NCBI GenBank assembly: GCA_037447655.1
Contig: JBBHKE010000806.1
Coordinates: forward strand, 212,693 to 276,692
DNA length: 64,000 nucleotides
From: Zygnema cylindricum
Taxonomy: Eukaryota; Streptophyta; Zygnematophyceae; Zygnematales; Zygnemataceae
Direction of reading: 5' to 3'
The translations under genes were made by a program, and so were the position numbers. Shown piece by piece: positions 23,301 through 35,526 of this stretch (positions are counted from its first letter, which is position 1; each line of letters opens with the position of its first letter). The notes under the pieces are model-generated. The model saw only the letters and a program-made list of their open reading frames with translations. It had not been told where the DNA came from and did not search any database.

Positions 23301-24641
23301 GTTAAAATTATGGAAAAGTGAAGGTAAAGTATTTGTTGCTTCAAAAAAAACAACCAAAATCCTCTTTTGACAAACAAAAACCAACAGGATTTTAGGTTTC
23401 TTAGGAGTAAAGTAATAAATAAAAGCCCGACAGTCTGAAATCTAACAGAGAGAGTCGAAAGAGAGAAAAGCATGATAAACGGGGATCAAAGGCAAATGAA
23501 AAATGGAAATGACAGTTGACCTAGTTTATGGTGGTGGACCAGAAAAGTCATCTCTTTACCCAAAGTATTTAGTCTGAGGGAAAAAAACACCAGCTGAGAA
23601 TATCGCACAAAAACTTCCATCATCTCATTACAGAAAAGCCAGAGAAAAAGAAAGTGATACACCAGCAGAGAAAAGGACAAAATGTTCTTTGTCACATTAT
23701 CTTATTGAACAAAATTTAATACTTAGTCAACAGGAGTAAATCAATGAACGAATGAGAATAGCGCAGATCGCTGACTAGAAAGACTCTTAAATGCAGTGTC
23801 TTCTCTTCGTCATGTCATGTCTATCTCCACATCCTGATTTACGTGATGTCATCAATTTCAGCTAAACTAAATCTCCACCAAGCCTCCCTGTACACACTGA
23901 GTGGATACCTTCACTTAAGATCTCTTCCAGCCTCCCTATACTCCTTACACCCTAAGTGAAAGCTTGTAAAAAAAGGTCAATCCTGTTCTCTCCACCGTCT
24001 TCCACTCTTATCACAAACGTTCGCTCGTCGACTACAGACATGATATAGTGCTTTCTCCTCCATTTCAGTTCCTTCACAAAAAACATACATTTTCCAGTCT
24101 GTCCGTCTCTATACTCTTGCAAAGACTTCCCCTTCATCGATTCCATTCCATAAATATGGATGTTTACATCCATGGTCGGATTAAACTCACTGACAGAAAC
24201 CAAAAGTGTAACTCAACACAACCAAAAAGATATAGACGACATAGATGACTTCCTCTACCATGAAATATGAGCTTTATTTCAGCACCGTTACATTACTGCC
24301 TGTACTTCACAAACAGAATAGGTCAAATAGTGGTACTTTGTAATAACGAGGAACTAAAAAGGCAAAAAAAAAAAACGGACGAATGCAGTACACGCGCCTT
24401 CTAATAATGCCAATCTCCCAGTCCCATCCAGTTAAATGCCATACAGTTCTGTCACATACACATTGTCTAATCAGGGAGACTTTAGACTTATGCGAAATTC
24501 TTACCGTTGACGAACTTCTCGAGGGTAGGGCCGAGGTCGAAGACGCCAAAAAACTGTGTAAGACCATCCTGTGTTGCGACACATGGCACATAGAGCATCG
24601 TGGAGACGCTGATGACCTGCTTGCATCATTTGGCTATCCAT
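14377..24641 (-). CDS. bHLH-MYC_N domain protein (LHW / WNK-related type), 8 exons, 1340 aa, Gly-rich tail
   Basis: Exons in transcript order: 24641-24505, 22970-22908, 21377-21219, 20578-20476, 19720-19679, 19393-19337, 18288-17743, 17292-14377; all junctions are GT-AG and in phase, giving 1340 codons. Residues about 12-205 form the plant MYC_N domain: NTGWSYTVFW (24-33), MWEDGY (70-75), YNYGEGLIGKV (115-125), WKEQFDAGIQTIAVIAV, then GVLQLGSVTRLAEDHAFVQR. The same words mark LONESOME HIGHWAY-type regulators and the WNK-related proteins of Arabidopsis that keep MYC_N but lack bHLH. The domain normally mediates protein contacts in the nucleus. The other 1100 residues are Gly/Ser/Asn-rich, with poly-Gly, LGxNLG repeats near 880-936, and three LIG motifs. 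No bHLH region is present, so DNA binding is not expected. Start ATG 24641 has a strong context (GCCATGG). Exon 8 is 2.9 kb without a stop. Confidence 0.87.
15590..15760 (-). repeat. Coding LGxNLG repeat in MYC_N gene exon 8
   Basis: The minus strand encodes successive imperfect units such as GGNLGNLGSNLGGNLG, then LGRSLGNLGASLG and LENLGTSLGSDLEQVLG. The unit is 3 to 7 residues, built on N/S-L-G. The DNA shows matching repeats of CCTAAATTTCC on the plus strand, so the array grew by local duplication. Confidence 0.85.
20066..20280 (-). repeat. Two decayed partial copies of MYC_N exon 4 inside intron 4
   Basis: CATAGAATCCAGAAC from exon 4 (20476-20578) recurs at about 20070 followed by the related GAGTTTCCATTCTGATTTAG, and CACCTGGCCAGCCATAGAAT recurs at about 20224, including a decayed version of the exon's donor site. 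They look like exon duplications that lost coding sense. Confidence 0.75.
21361..21740 (-). repeat. Tandem duplication of the intron 2 / exon 3 splice region of the MYC_N gene
   Basis: The 180-bp unit beginning ACATTAAAACCCTG at 21367 (which contains the true 3' splice site of exon 3 on the minus strand) is repeated at 21540-21720 in direct order, with shared AACAAG(A/G)AAAGGAGAT and AAGAAGAGGAGAAT. A third, weaker unit may follow from 21730. The second copy keeps CTGTCAATATCAACAG on the minus strand, a potential decoy acceptor. Confidence 0.8.
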
Positions 24642-26170
24642 GGCAGCCAGAAAGCCCAGCTTCTATACCTCTCCTATGCACGAACAACACCTTTCTAAGA
24701 GACTTCAAGAAAAGCGGGTCTTCTCATGCTGGTAGGTTTCTTCTTTAGCTCAGAGAGACAGAGACAGAGACAGAGACGGACAGAGAGAGAGAGAGAGAAG
24801 CAAGAGAGAGGGAGAGAGAGACGGCTTTTTTGCTTGATTTAGTTTCAAAATGTTTGATTTGTGTGCCGTCTATGGAATGTGCAAAGAGTGCACAGAGTGT
24901 GTATGAGTACGCGCACGTGAGAAGAAGGCAGGGGAAGGAGGGGGGCTATGACAGCAAGAGTTTTTTAGCTTCTATAATTTCTGCAATGCTTTTACAGTTC
25001 TGGAGAAGTTTAAAATGGTACTTCGATGAAATCTGGTTTATGAGAGTCGGGAACCGAAACTGGAAAATTTATAAACCTTTATTTATAGCTTTATGAAAGT
25101 TTGGAATACTGGAGATATGGAAATAAATTTATATATCATTGACTGCACCACAATTTGGCTTGTTGTGATTGACCTTAGTTGAGCCACAGGAGAGAGAAGA
25201 TGACATACAATGAATAGAATATGTCTCTTAAAAAAAAAAAAAAAAACAGTGTCTCTGAAACGATAAAGATGATCTTCCAATAAAAATTTAATCTTCCAAA
25301 CCTATTTAGAATTTACCATGCGAGTGTATAATAAGGACCTGCTTTGCAAGCAACTTTGTCAAGTAACCCTAATGTACGAGAAAGGTACGGGGGAGTTGTG
25401 AAAATGGCAATTATCTTTTGTCATATTCAGCCCTCCACGTCACCTGTACTATGGCCATTACTGGACCATCCAGGTGTGGTGAGACAGGAGGGAGAATCGT
25501 CAAAGAAAAAAAAGGAAGCCATGTCGAAAGCCCAGACAATAGCAGATTAGGGTTAAAATCTACATCGCCCTGAGAATTCCTCTGCCGTTCTGTCAAAACC
25601 GTTTCTGAAAGCTGTACAACTGTACGGAAGCGATGGAGCCTACTGTTCCATCGAAGTAGGTGCTTCAGCGTACGGTTCAGTAGGTACATGGAACCGGTGG
25701 ACGCTCCAGATTTTGTGCCAGGGAAGTTTAGAGCCGGCCGCGGTTGATCCTTAACGGACGCGGGTGGATCCGGAGAATCTTCTAAAATGATGTGTGATGT
25801 CCAAGGTGATGTCGGTCGAGACTGCGCGGGTTCTGGTCGGCTGGCGCGTGTGCCCGCATTGATTGCAGACAGCCCATTGAGATTTCTTCACACGTTGACT
25901 TTATCGAGTGACATTTGTCGAAAGATTGACAACCACAACGAGCTGAGAAGATCAACAGCTTTCAGTTCAGTCTACTCAACAATTGTAATTGGTGCGATAT
26001 CGATTCTGGCACGTGACCGCCAGCCTAAAAGGTGGTCCACTGCACATGTTTGCAATGTCCAATTTTAAATTTGCTGTTCATGTTATCCGATTTAGGCAAA
26101 CGTTACGGTGTCATTATGGACACGTGTTATTTTATTCTTGGGTGTATTAAATTCTTCAGATCGCTGATAT
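24642..26170. other. Upstream region of the MYC_N gene
   Basis: A purine-rich microsatellite (GAGA/GACAGA) lies at 24750-24825 and may be in the promoter or 5' leader. Bases 25560-26060 are GC-richer. The short open frames here (for example 25411-25689 minus and 25787-26068 plus) match nothing I know and have no splice support. Confidence 0.35.
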
Positions 26171-26512
26171 TTAACGTACACTTGTAATTACCCATAACTT
26201 CACTCTCCTGTTAGCGTCGACGACCCAAAATTTTCCACGTGGCCTACTTTTTGTAGTTCCGTCTTTAATGATTTGTCGGAATATCGCCGCCGGAATCCGA
26301 AAGAGAGTACGGAAATGTGTGTTTTTTGCCGACCATATTTGGCAATAAAGCGTCCGGATTGGTGATTTGCCAAGGCTTAGGGCCACATGGTTGACCATTG
26401 GAATAACGAAGCATCCGCACATGCGGCCGCCCATGCTGTCCTTCTTTTGTCGTACAAACAAATGGAATGGACAGCTGACCACAGCCTCGTGTGAAAGATG
26501 CCGGAATTTCAA
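26171..26512 (-). pseudogene. Possible PIF/Harbinger-like transposase fragment (weak)
   Basis: A 113-codon frame includes HFRTLFRIPAAIFRQIIKDG, which resembles the FRxxFRIPxxxFxxLV block found in front of the DDE domain of Harbinger-type transposases. No catalytic DDE residues, no second ORF and no terminal repeats are visible. The match is short and the call is tentative. Confidence 0.2.
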
Positions 26513-27047
26513 TAGGCGCTCGATGTCTAATATAGAATTAGTACCGTAAAATATATCCTACCAATTGATAAAAACCATCTAAATATCTTTCTTCTAAATA
26601 GGCCATTCAGACGATGCGCCGATGCACAAGCTATCATTTTTAGTAGACCACACTGTCGGCGAATACAGTTACTTATAGTACCTATGCTTGAAAAGTACGA
26701 AAACTGGAATGTTACAAATACTCGCACATAATTTCTTTGGTGTTTCCTTATCCAAAAACCTGGACCACACCCACTTGTACGTATTTATAGCTACACGACA
26801 AATGAATTTACAAAAAAAATATCCTGAGTAGTCAGAAAGACAGAAACGTACAAGCAAAGGACACATTCGTCAGCTGTCCGATTTTTCCTAAAGATAGTAC
26901 AAGTACAGTACTAATGTACTTTTTTTGTCTTACAATTACAGTACTGTACTGTACTGTAGTCATCTGTGCGGCGAGGTCGACGCTGAAAAAAAAAAGTCTT
27001 GAAAAAAAATGCTGACGCATTTAAGCCCCTTATACAGTGCGACAGAA

Positions 27048-28528
27048 CTCGACATTTACTGACCGTATTTTATATTTCGGGTATGGTGTACTTTTTTTTA
27101 TGCATTGCGGTACGGTTTTTCTTTTTAGCGGCCAGTTTGTCGCGCCGACGATTACTGCGCTTATGGAAATTTCATGCAAATCGGACAATTGGTGAAATCG
27201 TATTTACCTGACAGCTCTGGGAGCTTTTCGTAAATTATTTTGTCGCGTATCTTGAAAAACGTACGTTTGAGTACGGTTTGATATAACAGGTGGGTGGATA
27301 TGGCCCCATTTTTTCTTGTTGGTGTAAGTTGAGCATCGACCGTTCAAATCTTTCAATGGACGGCCAAATACATATAATCCACGCGATAAAATCGCCATTT
27401 CAAAATATCTGAGTGTCCACGTGTGAGGTTTTTCGTCCATTATCTGGTACACTTTGTACCTTCTGTAGTCAACATCTTAAACAGCACTCGGCCCGGTTCG
27501 GTTCGGTTCGATTCGGAGCCCGATGAAGGCCAAACCGAACGGTTCGGTTTGAAACCAATGATGAGAATTCCAAACCGAACCAAACCGTTGGATTCGGCTG
27601 AACTGAACGGTTCAAACTGCTAAACCGTTAAAATTCCTTAAGAGGCGCGTAACGCTATTTATCAAGCTTTCAACAGTTCGTTGCTACATGCACAACTCTC
27701 ACGTACACCCTCGATTGTTACTAGTGTTGTGTATCGGTAAAAAACTTATCGCGATAACACCGATACCGATAGTTATCGTTATCGAACGGTCAGCGGTCCC
27801 GATATATTTGTACTTTCTGTACTTTCTGTCCGGAATGCTTTCTGTCCGGTAAACTGAACGGATATTTACGTGATATGTACGGCTTTTTACGGGAAATGTA
27901 CGAAATTTGACGGAAAAATACGTTGCACTTTGAAGTACTTTTTGGGCGGTTAACTGTACATAAATTTAACGGGAATGTACGGAATTGTACCGATAAACTG
28001 ATTATCATGAAACGGTAAAAAGACGGCGGACACAAAGTACAACGGATGCAGAATAACATTATGCGCGCGGCTAGAATCGAACGGACGACATTCAATGATA
28101 AAATAAGAGCGGACGGTCAGCGTGAGCGCCGACATCTCAGAATGGCTTTTTTGGCGGCTTTGGCCAAAAAAGTCGACGGATTGACACGTGGCAGGTTTTT
28201 AGTGGATCTCAAAAAATAAAGGGACAAAGCCACGGCGTCGGTTGTGGAAGGTACATCACTTTAACTGGAGCCGTACTAAAGCCGTACATATATTATGCCG
28301 GCTACTGTCGGGGGAATAAGACGTACATATGAGTGTACATGCCGTACATTTATCTGTACGGTTCGTACGGTTATCGCCGATAGTTATCGTTATCGGCGAT
28401 AAGACCGATAGCGATATATTGTACCAATATATCGATTATCGGGTCCCCGAAAAATGGCCCATATCGGTTATCGGAAAATCCTTACCGATACACAACACTA
28501 ATTGTTACAATTGATTGTAAATCTATAC
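27048..28528. repeat. Dispersed repeat R, copy 1, split by a hAT element
   Basis: Bases 27048-27721 plus 28501-28528 match 30740-30914 plus 31764-32300 in order and orientation. Shared words include GCCCGATGAAGGCCAAACCG, GTTCGGTTTGAAACCA and CACGTACACCCTCGATTGTT. The repeat is non-coding and rich in inverted CGGTTCGG/CCGAACCG words. Bases 27722-28500 are a later hAT insertion that copy 2 lacks at that point. Confidence 0.85.
27722..28500. mobile_element. hAT family T, copy 1 (779 bp), 8-bp target duplication
   Basis: Inverted ends TAGTGTTGTGTATCGGTAA / TTACCGATACACAACACTA are flanked by a perfect 8-bp duplication ATTGTTAC at 27714-27721 and 28501-28508. The intact target without insert is visible in repeat R copy 2 near 32270 (CTCGATTGTTAGAATTG). 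The inside holds many TATCG-rich inverted words and no transposase. Confidence 0.92.
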
Positions 28529-29034
28529 TTTGACATACATTGACAGCGAAATGTTAGGATATTGGGCGAATCGGCGTCGGCCGAAATCGTGCAGTCAAAT
28601 TTTTGTTCGGTTCGTGTCAGTTCTGTTTTGTTTCGTTCGGTACTGCACTTTTGTATCGGTTCGGTTTGGCGCGAGTCTCGAACGGTATTCATTTGTTCGA
28701 GTCGCACGCTCGTAGATTGCGAGGAAATGTTGGTTCACGAAGCGTGAAGCGATTTTTTCGTCCGCGGAAGTATTTTATGTGTACGACGAAGCGGCAATAC
28801 CTTTGTACAGCCGATCCTGCTACGACCCTGTCAATGGCTAGATTTCGTCGCGCGTGACGACGCTCATTTTTTCCATTTAATTTCAAATGATATTTTTACG
28901 CCGGTTCGTTTTATTATAAAAGTTTATTTCGTTTCGTGCGTTATAATATTTACGTACGAGACTTATATTACTTCAGTTTCAATAGGTTTCGTTTCACTTT
29001 GCGTCTAAGTTCAATGTAACACAGACGATTAAAT

Positions 29035-29290
29035 TTCAATTTTGCGGATGTGCTCTCACCGTGAAGCTCACATAACGACAAAAAGTTACTGTCTGCAACC
29101 ATTTTATTTACATGTGGTCGCCGCAGTTTTGTTACCGTAAACGCTTGCCGGCCGTGTGAATTGCTAACTTTATTATGACGGTAGACGTCCGCAAGCGCGG
29201 GGAATTTTAAGCGGTTGAAACAATATTATGAAAGTCAAAGAAGTCCAACCGATTGACCGTCAAATTCATACTTAACGGTACTTTATTTGT
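29035..29290. repeat. Dispersed repeat S, copy 1 (inverted relative to 61292-61545)
   Basis: The complement of this stretch matches 61292-61545: shared words are TTTGACGGTCAATC, CACGGTAACAAAACTGCGGC-like sequence and ACCACATGTAAAT. It is non-coding. Bases 28529-29034, between this and repeat R, show nothing recognisable. Confidence 0.7.
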
Positions 29291-29380
29291 ACCAATGTGT
29301 ACTTCAAACGTACTTTTTTTTACACAATAACGTAAGTGACTGTGCGCAACCAAAACAGTCACTGTCATGATCAATTCCCA

Positions 29381-29500
29381 TATTTTATTATTTCAGTTTT
29401 CATGTAAATTAAAGGATATTAATTGTTAGCCGTCGGGAACAATGCATAAAGTAGCGTAAACTTTTGTGTTTAACCTTCTTTTTCTTTCCTGTAAAATATG
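29381..29500. repeat. Dispersed repeat U, copy 1
   Basis: Contains GATATTAATTGTTAGCCGTC and the following GGGAACAATGCATAAAGTAG, repeated almost unchanged at 33941-34060 in the same orientation. Non-coding. Confidence 0.85.
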
Positions 29501-29999
29501 ACGTGGCATCTACGAATAGTGGACTGTGTCTGGTCGTGATCTTACGGCGTCACCCTTGCGTAACGCGTGCAGAAAACCTTTGAATCATAGTTCAAAAGTA
29601 GGTGAAAGTACGCCCATACAATATGTCTATTGTACGCAAAACATACAATATGACCTTAAGACCCATATTGTATTAGTCGCAAACTGAAAAAAAAATAGTA
29701 ACAGGGTTGAGTTGCACATCGATCGATAGAGAATTGAACGGCATGTCTAAATTTTGAAAAACATTCGGACAAAAAAAAAATATGTGAGTTTTGAGGTATT
29801 TTTTATTTAAACCGTCAAATTTGGACAATCAGACGGTCGCTGATAAAATTAGCAATCTAAGAAGATCACATGAAAATCCCATAACACAACTTACGATAAA
29901 GGCGCCTACATAAGGCCTACAATAGAAACGCCTACCTTTGAACTATGGAGAGAAACTCCTCAATAAGGGTGCGTTAAAATTCAAAGAATTTACTGTGTA

Positions 30000-30330
30000 T
30001 TTTAGCGCAGATCCGGCGGACCCGGATTTCGGGTGTCCCTATGTGTACCAAACGATGTTGTCACTTAAGAGCGTGACGATTGTATACGTCGACAATGCAA
30101 ATGACGGCTGTCGATAGTGTACAATGTGATGACGCACGTTATTTTTTGTAACTGCGTGTGACGTCGCATGACTTTCCGTGACATTGTATACGTACCGCCA
30201 TCCAGCCTGTGCCGTTTCACGGTTGAAGAAGGTGCAATTTTTCCTTTGCGACTCTTGTCGGCTCGACGTGAAATGGCATCGGATCTTGAGACCCCTAGCG
30301 ACAGAAAATCCGTACGAGGCGCAAACGGAC
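30000..30330. repeat. Dispersed repeat V, copy 1 (complement of 44450-44775)
   Basis: The complement of this stretch aligns with 44450-44775 over some 300 bp: both have CATGCGACGTCACACGCAG, GTCGACGTATACAATCGTCA and a CCGGGTCCGCCGGAT-like palindrome. In one frame of each copy a similar peptide can be read (around RRYVYNV / WRYVYNV), so it may descend from a coding element, but both copies are broken. Confidence 0.75.
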
Positions 30331-30739
30331 AAAACCAAACAAATTGTGTACTTTGCTTTGTCGTACCGAAACGCAAACGAACAAAACAAAGTGGATCGTG
30401 CACTTTTCGTCGTCGCTTGAATTCTTTTGATTATTTTTGAAAAAAAATTACACGTGCGACTACGTGTTTCTGTTTGTTTTTCAAAATTTCTTTGTTTAAA
30501 ACACATCTTCCCTATGTTTTAAAGAAAAGTTTGAAGATGACTTTTTTTTACGTGGCTGTGGGTCGAAGAACACAAAACGACAACATGTCGTACATCTTAA
30601 ATTTGATGATGACGCAAAATGTACTTCTCATTTTCTCTATTTTTTTGTACGGTTGAAACTTACGCGGTACGGCTCTAAGTTTTACAGGAAATCGACAAAA
30701 AAAACCATTTCTTAGGCACATGGAGACGTACCATAACTC

Positions 30740-32300
30740 CTCAGCATTCACTAACCGTATTCTATTTTTTGGGTAGTGTAATTTTTTAATTGTTATGTAT
30801 TGCGGCACGGTTTTTTTTTTTTAACGGCCTGTTTGTTGCGCAGCCTGCGCTTATGAAAAAATTATTTCTAATTATTTTTCGTACAGTTCAGACAATTTGT
30901 GAAATCTTATTTACTAGTGTTGTGTATCGGTAAAAAACTTGTCACGATAACACCGGTAACGATAGTTATCGGTTATCGAACGGTCGACGATAACTTAAAA
31001 TATATATACTATGCATGCAATAGTACTTTATAACATACTGTATTATTTTATTGACTTTTATATAGCGTGGCATGCCACATATAAAAATCTGTTTCGTTTC
31101 CGTTTAATCGCAAAAAATTATGGACAGCGCAGCATATAAACGTTTGTCGGTTAACTGAACTGAAATATTACGGCAACTTAATAAATTTTACTGACAAACT
31201 GGTGAACATGGAACTAGAAAAGGACGGCGAACACAAAGTAACGAACTCAAAATATCATTATGCGCGCCGCCGGAATCGAAAGGACGACTTGGAATGAGAA
31301 AACACGAGTGGACGGGCCAGCGTGAGCACCGACATCCCGGAATGGCTCTTTTGGCAGCTTATGCCAAAAAAGCCAACATATTGACACGTGGCAAGTCCCC
31401 AATGGATCTCAAGGAATAAATGGACAAAGCCATGGCGTCGGGTGTGAAAGGTACATCATTTTTACTGGATCCGTATGAAAGCCGTACAAATCTCATGGCG
31501 GCTACTGTACTTTTTGTGCTTGTACACGTTCGAGGATAAGACGTACAGTTGAGTGTACAGACCGTATATTTATATGTACGATCCGTATAGTTATCGCCTA
31601 TAGTTATCATTATCGACATTATCGCCGTTAAGTACCCGATATAATCGGCTACTTATCGGCGACAAGAACGATGTCGATATATCGTACCAATATATCGATT
31701 ATCGGATACCCGAAAAAAGGCCCATATCGGTTATCGGCAAATCGTTACCGATTCACAACACTAGTATTTACCTAACAACTCTGTGAGCTTTTCAAAAATT
31801 ATTTTGTCGCGTATCGTGAAAAACGTACGTTTGAGTACGATTTGATATAACATGTGGGTGGATATGCCCCAATCTTTTCTTGTTGTTGTAAGTTGAGCAT
31901 CGACCGTTCAATGCTTTCAATAGACTTGTATTCCACGCGATAAAATCGCCTTTTCAAAAAATATATGTGTCCACGTGTGAGGTTTTTCGTCCATTATATT
32001 GTTCACTTTGTACCTTTTGTAGTCAACATCTAAAACAACACTCGACCCGGTTTGATTCGGTTCGAATCGGAGCCCGATGAAGGCCAAACCGAACGGTTCG
32101 GTTTGAAACCATTGATGAGAATTCCAAACCAAACCAAACCGTTGAATTCGGCTGAACTGAACGGTTCAAACTGCTAAACCGTTAAAATTCCGTAAAAAGC
32201 GTGTAGCGCTATTTATCAAGTTTTCAAAAGCTCGTTGCTACGTGCACAACTCTCACGTACACCCTCGATTGTTAGAATTGATTGTAACGTATACTTTTAT
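30740..32300. repeat. Dispersed repeat R, copy 2, split by a hAT element
   Basis: Second copy of repeat R (see 27048-28528), interrupted at a different point by the hAT element 30915-31763. Copy 1 near 27192 (GAAATCGTATTTACCTGAC) shows the uninterrupted target. Confidence 0.85.
30915..31763. mobile_element. hAT family T, copy 2 (849 bp), 8-bp target duplication
   Basis: Ends TAGTGTTGTGTATCGGTAA and TTACCGATTCACAACACTA; flanks TTATTTAC (30907-30914) and GTATTTAC (31764-31771) differ at one base. Interior is collinear with copy 1 (shared GGACAAAGCCA, TTGACACGTGGCA, CCAATATATCGATTATCGG). No transposase frame. Confidence 0.9.
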
Positions 32301-34364
32301 TACACCTTTTTACAGATTTAACCATTTGATAAAAATGGGAGAATTAAAAACAACATTAAAAATGATGACAAAAACATATATTTTGCACTTATATTGATAC
32401 AGCATACACACGAGTTGTCTAAAAAGAGTGTTGTAATAATGACACAACACTTGTCGAGATCCAACTTAGTAATTTACTCAAGTTTTACTAAGATGATCGG
32501 ATTTTTAAACGAATGATTTTATGATGTCTTTGAAGGTCGTGATGATGATTTTATATCCAAGGAACATCAATGTTCATAAAAAGCATTTCAATTTTATTTT
32601 GTTGTCCTTGTATACAAGTAGTTACTTATCGAGCTTATAATGTGATCCTCTCTTCACGGATGAAGGTGACTGCTGGTAATAGTCGATTGCCTATTGAACA
32701 AATTGAAGCGAGACCCTCTTTTGATAAAGCATATTGGAAAATGCAAGCACGATTATGTAGCCTTTCCGTGATTGATGTGGTCCACGTCAACGACATTCGC
32801 GGTTGTGACCTTCATTTGTCGTCGTTTCAGGAAGCACCTACCATTGGTTTCTATATAGTTTGTCGCGCCATTAGTAGTTGTTAGTTTATGTGATTTGGTT
32901 AGCATGACAAAAAAAATGAATTGTCAAATTCACCCAATTTTTTACAGCGCTCGTTGTCGCTAAGTATTTTTGTGTGTTTCTTTTATCATTTATACTGAAA
33001 TTATTTTTCCATTGCGATTGTTGCGGTAAATTTGTTTGTTCATACGTCTTCCGACCTTGAATGACAAGCATAAGCGACATATGTCTTTACGCACCACACT
33101 ACCTGTAACGCAGGCGCATATATACGAGTCATGTAAACGTGGTATACATTTTCCATAGTGAGGAGTTCTAAAAAGAGACATGCATGTTACAAGGATCCCC
33201 TCGCGCACGCTTTTGGTGGCTTATAGTAATTTGCACGACTATAATTATAATTCGATTAATCAGTAAATTTGAAAGCGGAATCAAATCAATAGTTGATATT
33301 ATTAATTACCATAAGTTAAATGGGCAAGATACATTGATCCGAATCGAAGACATTTATTCACCATTATTTTATAACATTCATGGTTATACGGCAGGATAAT
33401 TTGTTACGTAGTAGTGTATGTTGTTTTGAATATATAAAATGTAAAATCAGTTATTACAATTCACTTTCTACTTTTTACATAACTCTACTACAAAATATGT
33501 AACGCTTATGTACATGAAAGTCATAACAATTTAGTTATCACGATAATTTGTTATCATTATGTTAATGATATATGACTAAAATGTTGCAACACTTTGCTTA
33601 ATCATGTATTGAATCGACTTTTCCTTTAATGAAGGTAAAAAAAAGGTACACAATGATTATTGGTAAGAGGCTAAATACACACAACATTATACTACTCAGC
33701 GTTACAAGCTTTCATAATAAAGCTTTTGTACTGTCATTTCCAAAATCACATATTGATGTTATTATATTTAAAATAATATTAAAGCTAATTTGTCAATGTT
33801 AACTGCAATATTTATCTCCTTGAAATTAGGTCGTGTACGACAAGTTTTACGTATATAACGTCCATGTGACACTTCATTTGAAAACGTTGAGGGCAGTTAT
33901 ATTTGTACTTTGATGGTCTTACCATCGCGTTTGTTGGCAGTATATTTGATTATTTCAGTTTTGATTAAATTAATGGATATTAATTGTTAGCCGTCGGGAA
34001 CAATGCATAAAGTAGTGTAAACTTCTATGTTTAACTTTCTTTTTATTTCCTGTAAAATAACGTAAGAAAGCCTCAAACACTGTTAAATGCAACTCTAGTT
34101 TGTACCTATTGTAGATTTCCAACCCCACAACTACGCTAGCCATTATATGTTGTCATAATTAAGAATTCGACATTAACATTTGAAATTGTGTTTATGCCAA
34201 GTCACATACGCGCTACACAGCAGCTTTAAGTGCCAAAATTATTGGAATTGACATGTTTTTTATTGTCATACTTGTACATAAAATAGCGTCATAAAAAACA
34301 CTAAGTTAGCGCTTACGACAAGTCGTCTTTAACGGTAATAACAATAGGCAGTGTAATGATTTAG
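32301..34364. other. AT-rich intergenic DNA with repeat U copy 2 at 33941-34060
   Basis: Apart from repeat U copy 2, nothing is recognised. The open frame 32570-32884 plus is not similar to anything I know and lacks splice partners. Confidence 0.35.
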
Positions 34365-34983
34365 TACACCATGAATCGTTATTAAAGCTATGAAAAAATT
34401 AGAGTAAAAAAACAAAAGAAACAATTAGAGTAATGAACTCTAATTTATGTGATAGAACTTTTTCACAGAGGAAGTTTACTCTAATTTACTTAAGTACTCT
34501 ATATTGGGTTATGTCGGCATTAATTATCCGCGCTGAAGTTATGAACACTAAATTACGTAGACGTACAAAATATGTCAGTCCGTATAGTTTTGACGCTATT
34601 ATGACGCTATAACTATTTGTCGCGCTGGATGTCAGTTAATGTTCACAATGACGACGATGTTGTCGACGGACGAGAGTTATGTGAACAGCTTTTTTTCGAT
34701 GTGATTGATTTTTTGTTTAGTGCGATTTCACGTGCGAGCGTGATTCTATTAAATCATTATTTGTATCTTTTTACTTATAAAAGTACAATTTTGCACGGTA
34801 GGACGTCGTCCGTAATCCACACTATTTAAAACGAACCTGTATTAGATTATTTTACGCTAGTTAAACCTTACCTTAAATAGAATAATGAAAAAAATAGAAT
34901 CATTTACTCTATTTATTGTGATTGAGTCGAAATTTAGGGCGACCGAATTAGCGTTATCTACTCTAATTACGACTCGCGGTGTA
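34365..34983. mobile_element. MITE family A copy (619 bp), abutting the next copy
   Basis: Begins TACACCATGAATCGTTATTA and ends GACTCGCGGTGTA. Its last TA is also the first TA of the element starting at 34982, so two family members sit head to tail sharing the target dinucleotide. Interior repeats AATTAGAGTAA-like words; non-coding. Confidence 0.75.
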
Positions 34984-35526
34984 CACCGCCAATCGTTATT
35001 AGCGTGTAAGTTTTTTTAGCGTATAAAAGTAATTACCGTGGTGTACGCTATTTAAGAATTTGAAAATTTTGGAAAAAATCATACATTCTAATTGCTTGGT
35101 TATGGTAATTTGGATCTTTGAAAAAAAAAATGTCGTTCGCAAACATGTTTACACTAATATAGTTCTCCGTACAAAATCTGACAAATCATACACAAATCGT
35201 ACATTCACACGGTCGAAACGCGGCTGTCGGACGAATAAGTGCGAGCGGGATTTTTTACGACCTGGTTTCTTTTCCATTTTAGAACGCACACTCTCATGCG
35301 TCCGCGGTTACTACAACTAATTTGCTGTACTTTTTAACTTAAAAAGGTACATTTATGTACGGTTTAACAATGACCGTACACCACTCTATTTAAGATCCAA
35401 CGTACTGAAAAAAACCCTAAATAGAATAAAGAAAAAAATAGAATGAACTACGCTAATGGAGAATAAAAAAAAAGAAGAAGCGGGACGGAATTAGTGTACA
35501 CAACGCTAATAACGATTGGCGGTGTA
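34982..35526. mobile_element. MITE family A, copy closely related to 835-1396 (545 bp)
   Basis: Ends TACACCGCCAATCGTTATTA and ACGATTGGCGGTGTA. The interior aligns nearly end to end with the copy at 835-1396. As there, the right flank is CTGTAC, the seed of the satellite seen at 1397. Confidence 0.85.

Noticed and set aside
23952-24203. 83-codon minus-strand frame considered as an extra MYC_N exon
   Set aside because: Exons 1, 2 and 3 already join in phase with continuous domain sequence; no suitable splice sites surround this frame.
24383-24748. 121-codon plus-strand frame
   Set aside because: Antisense to the first exon of the MYC_N gene, which is supported by domain words and splice phase on the other strand.
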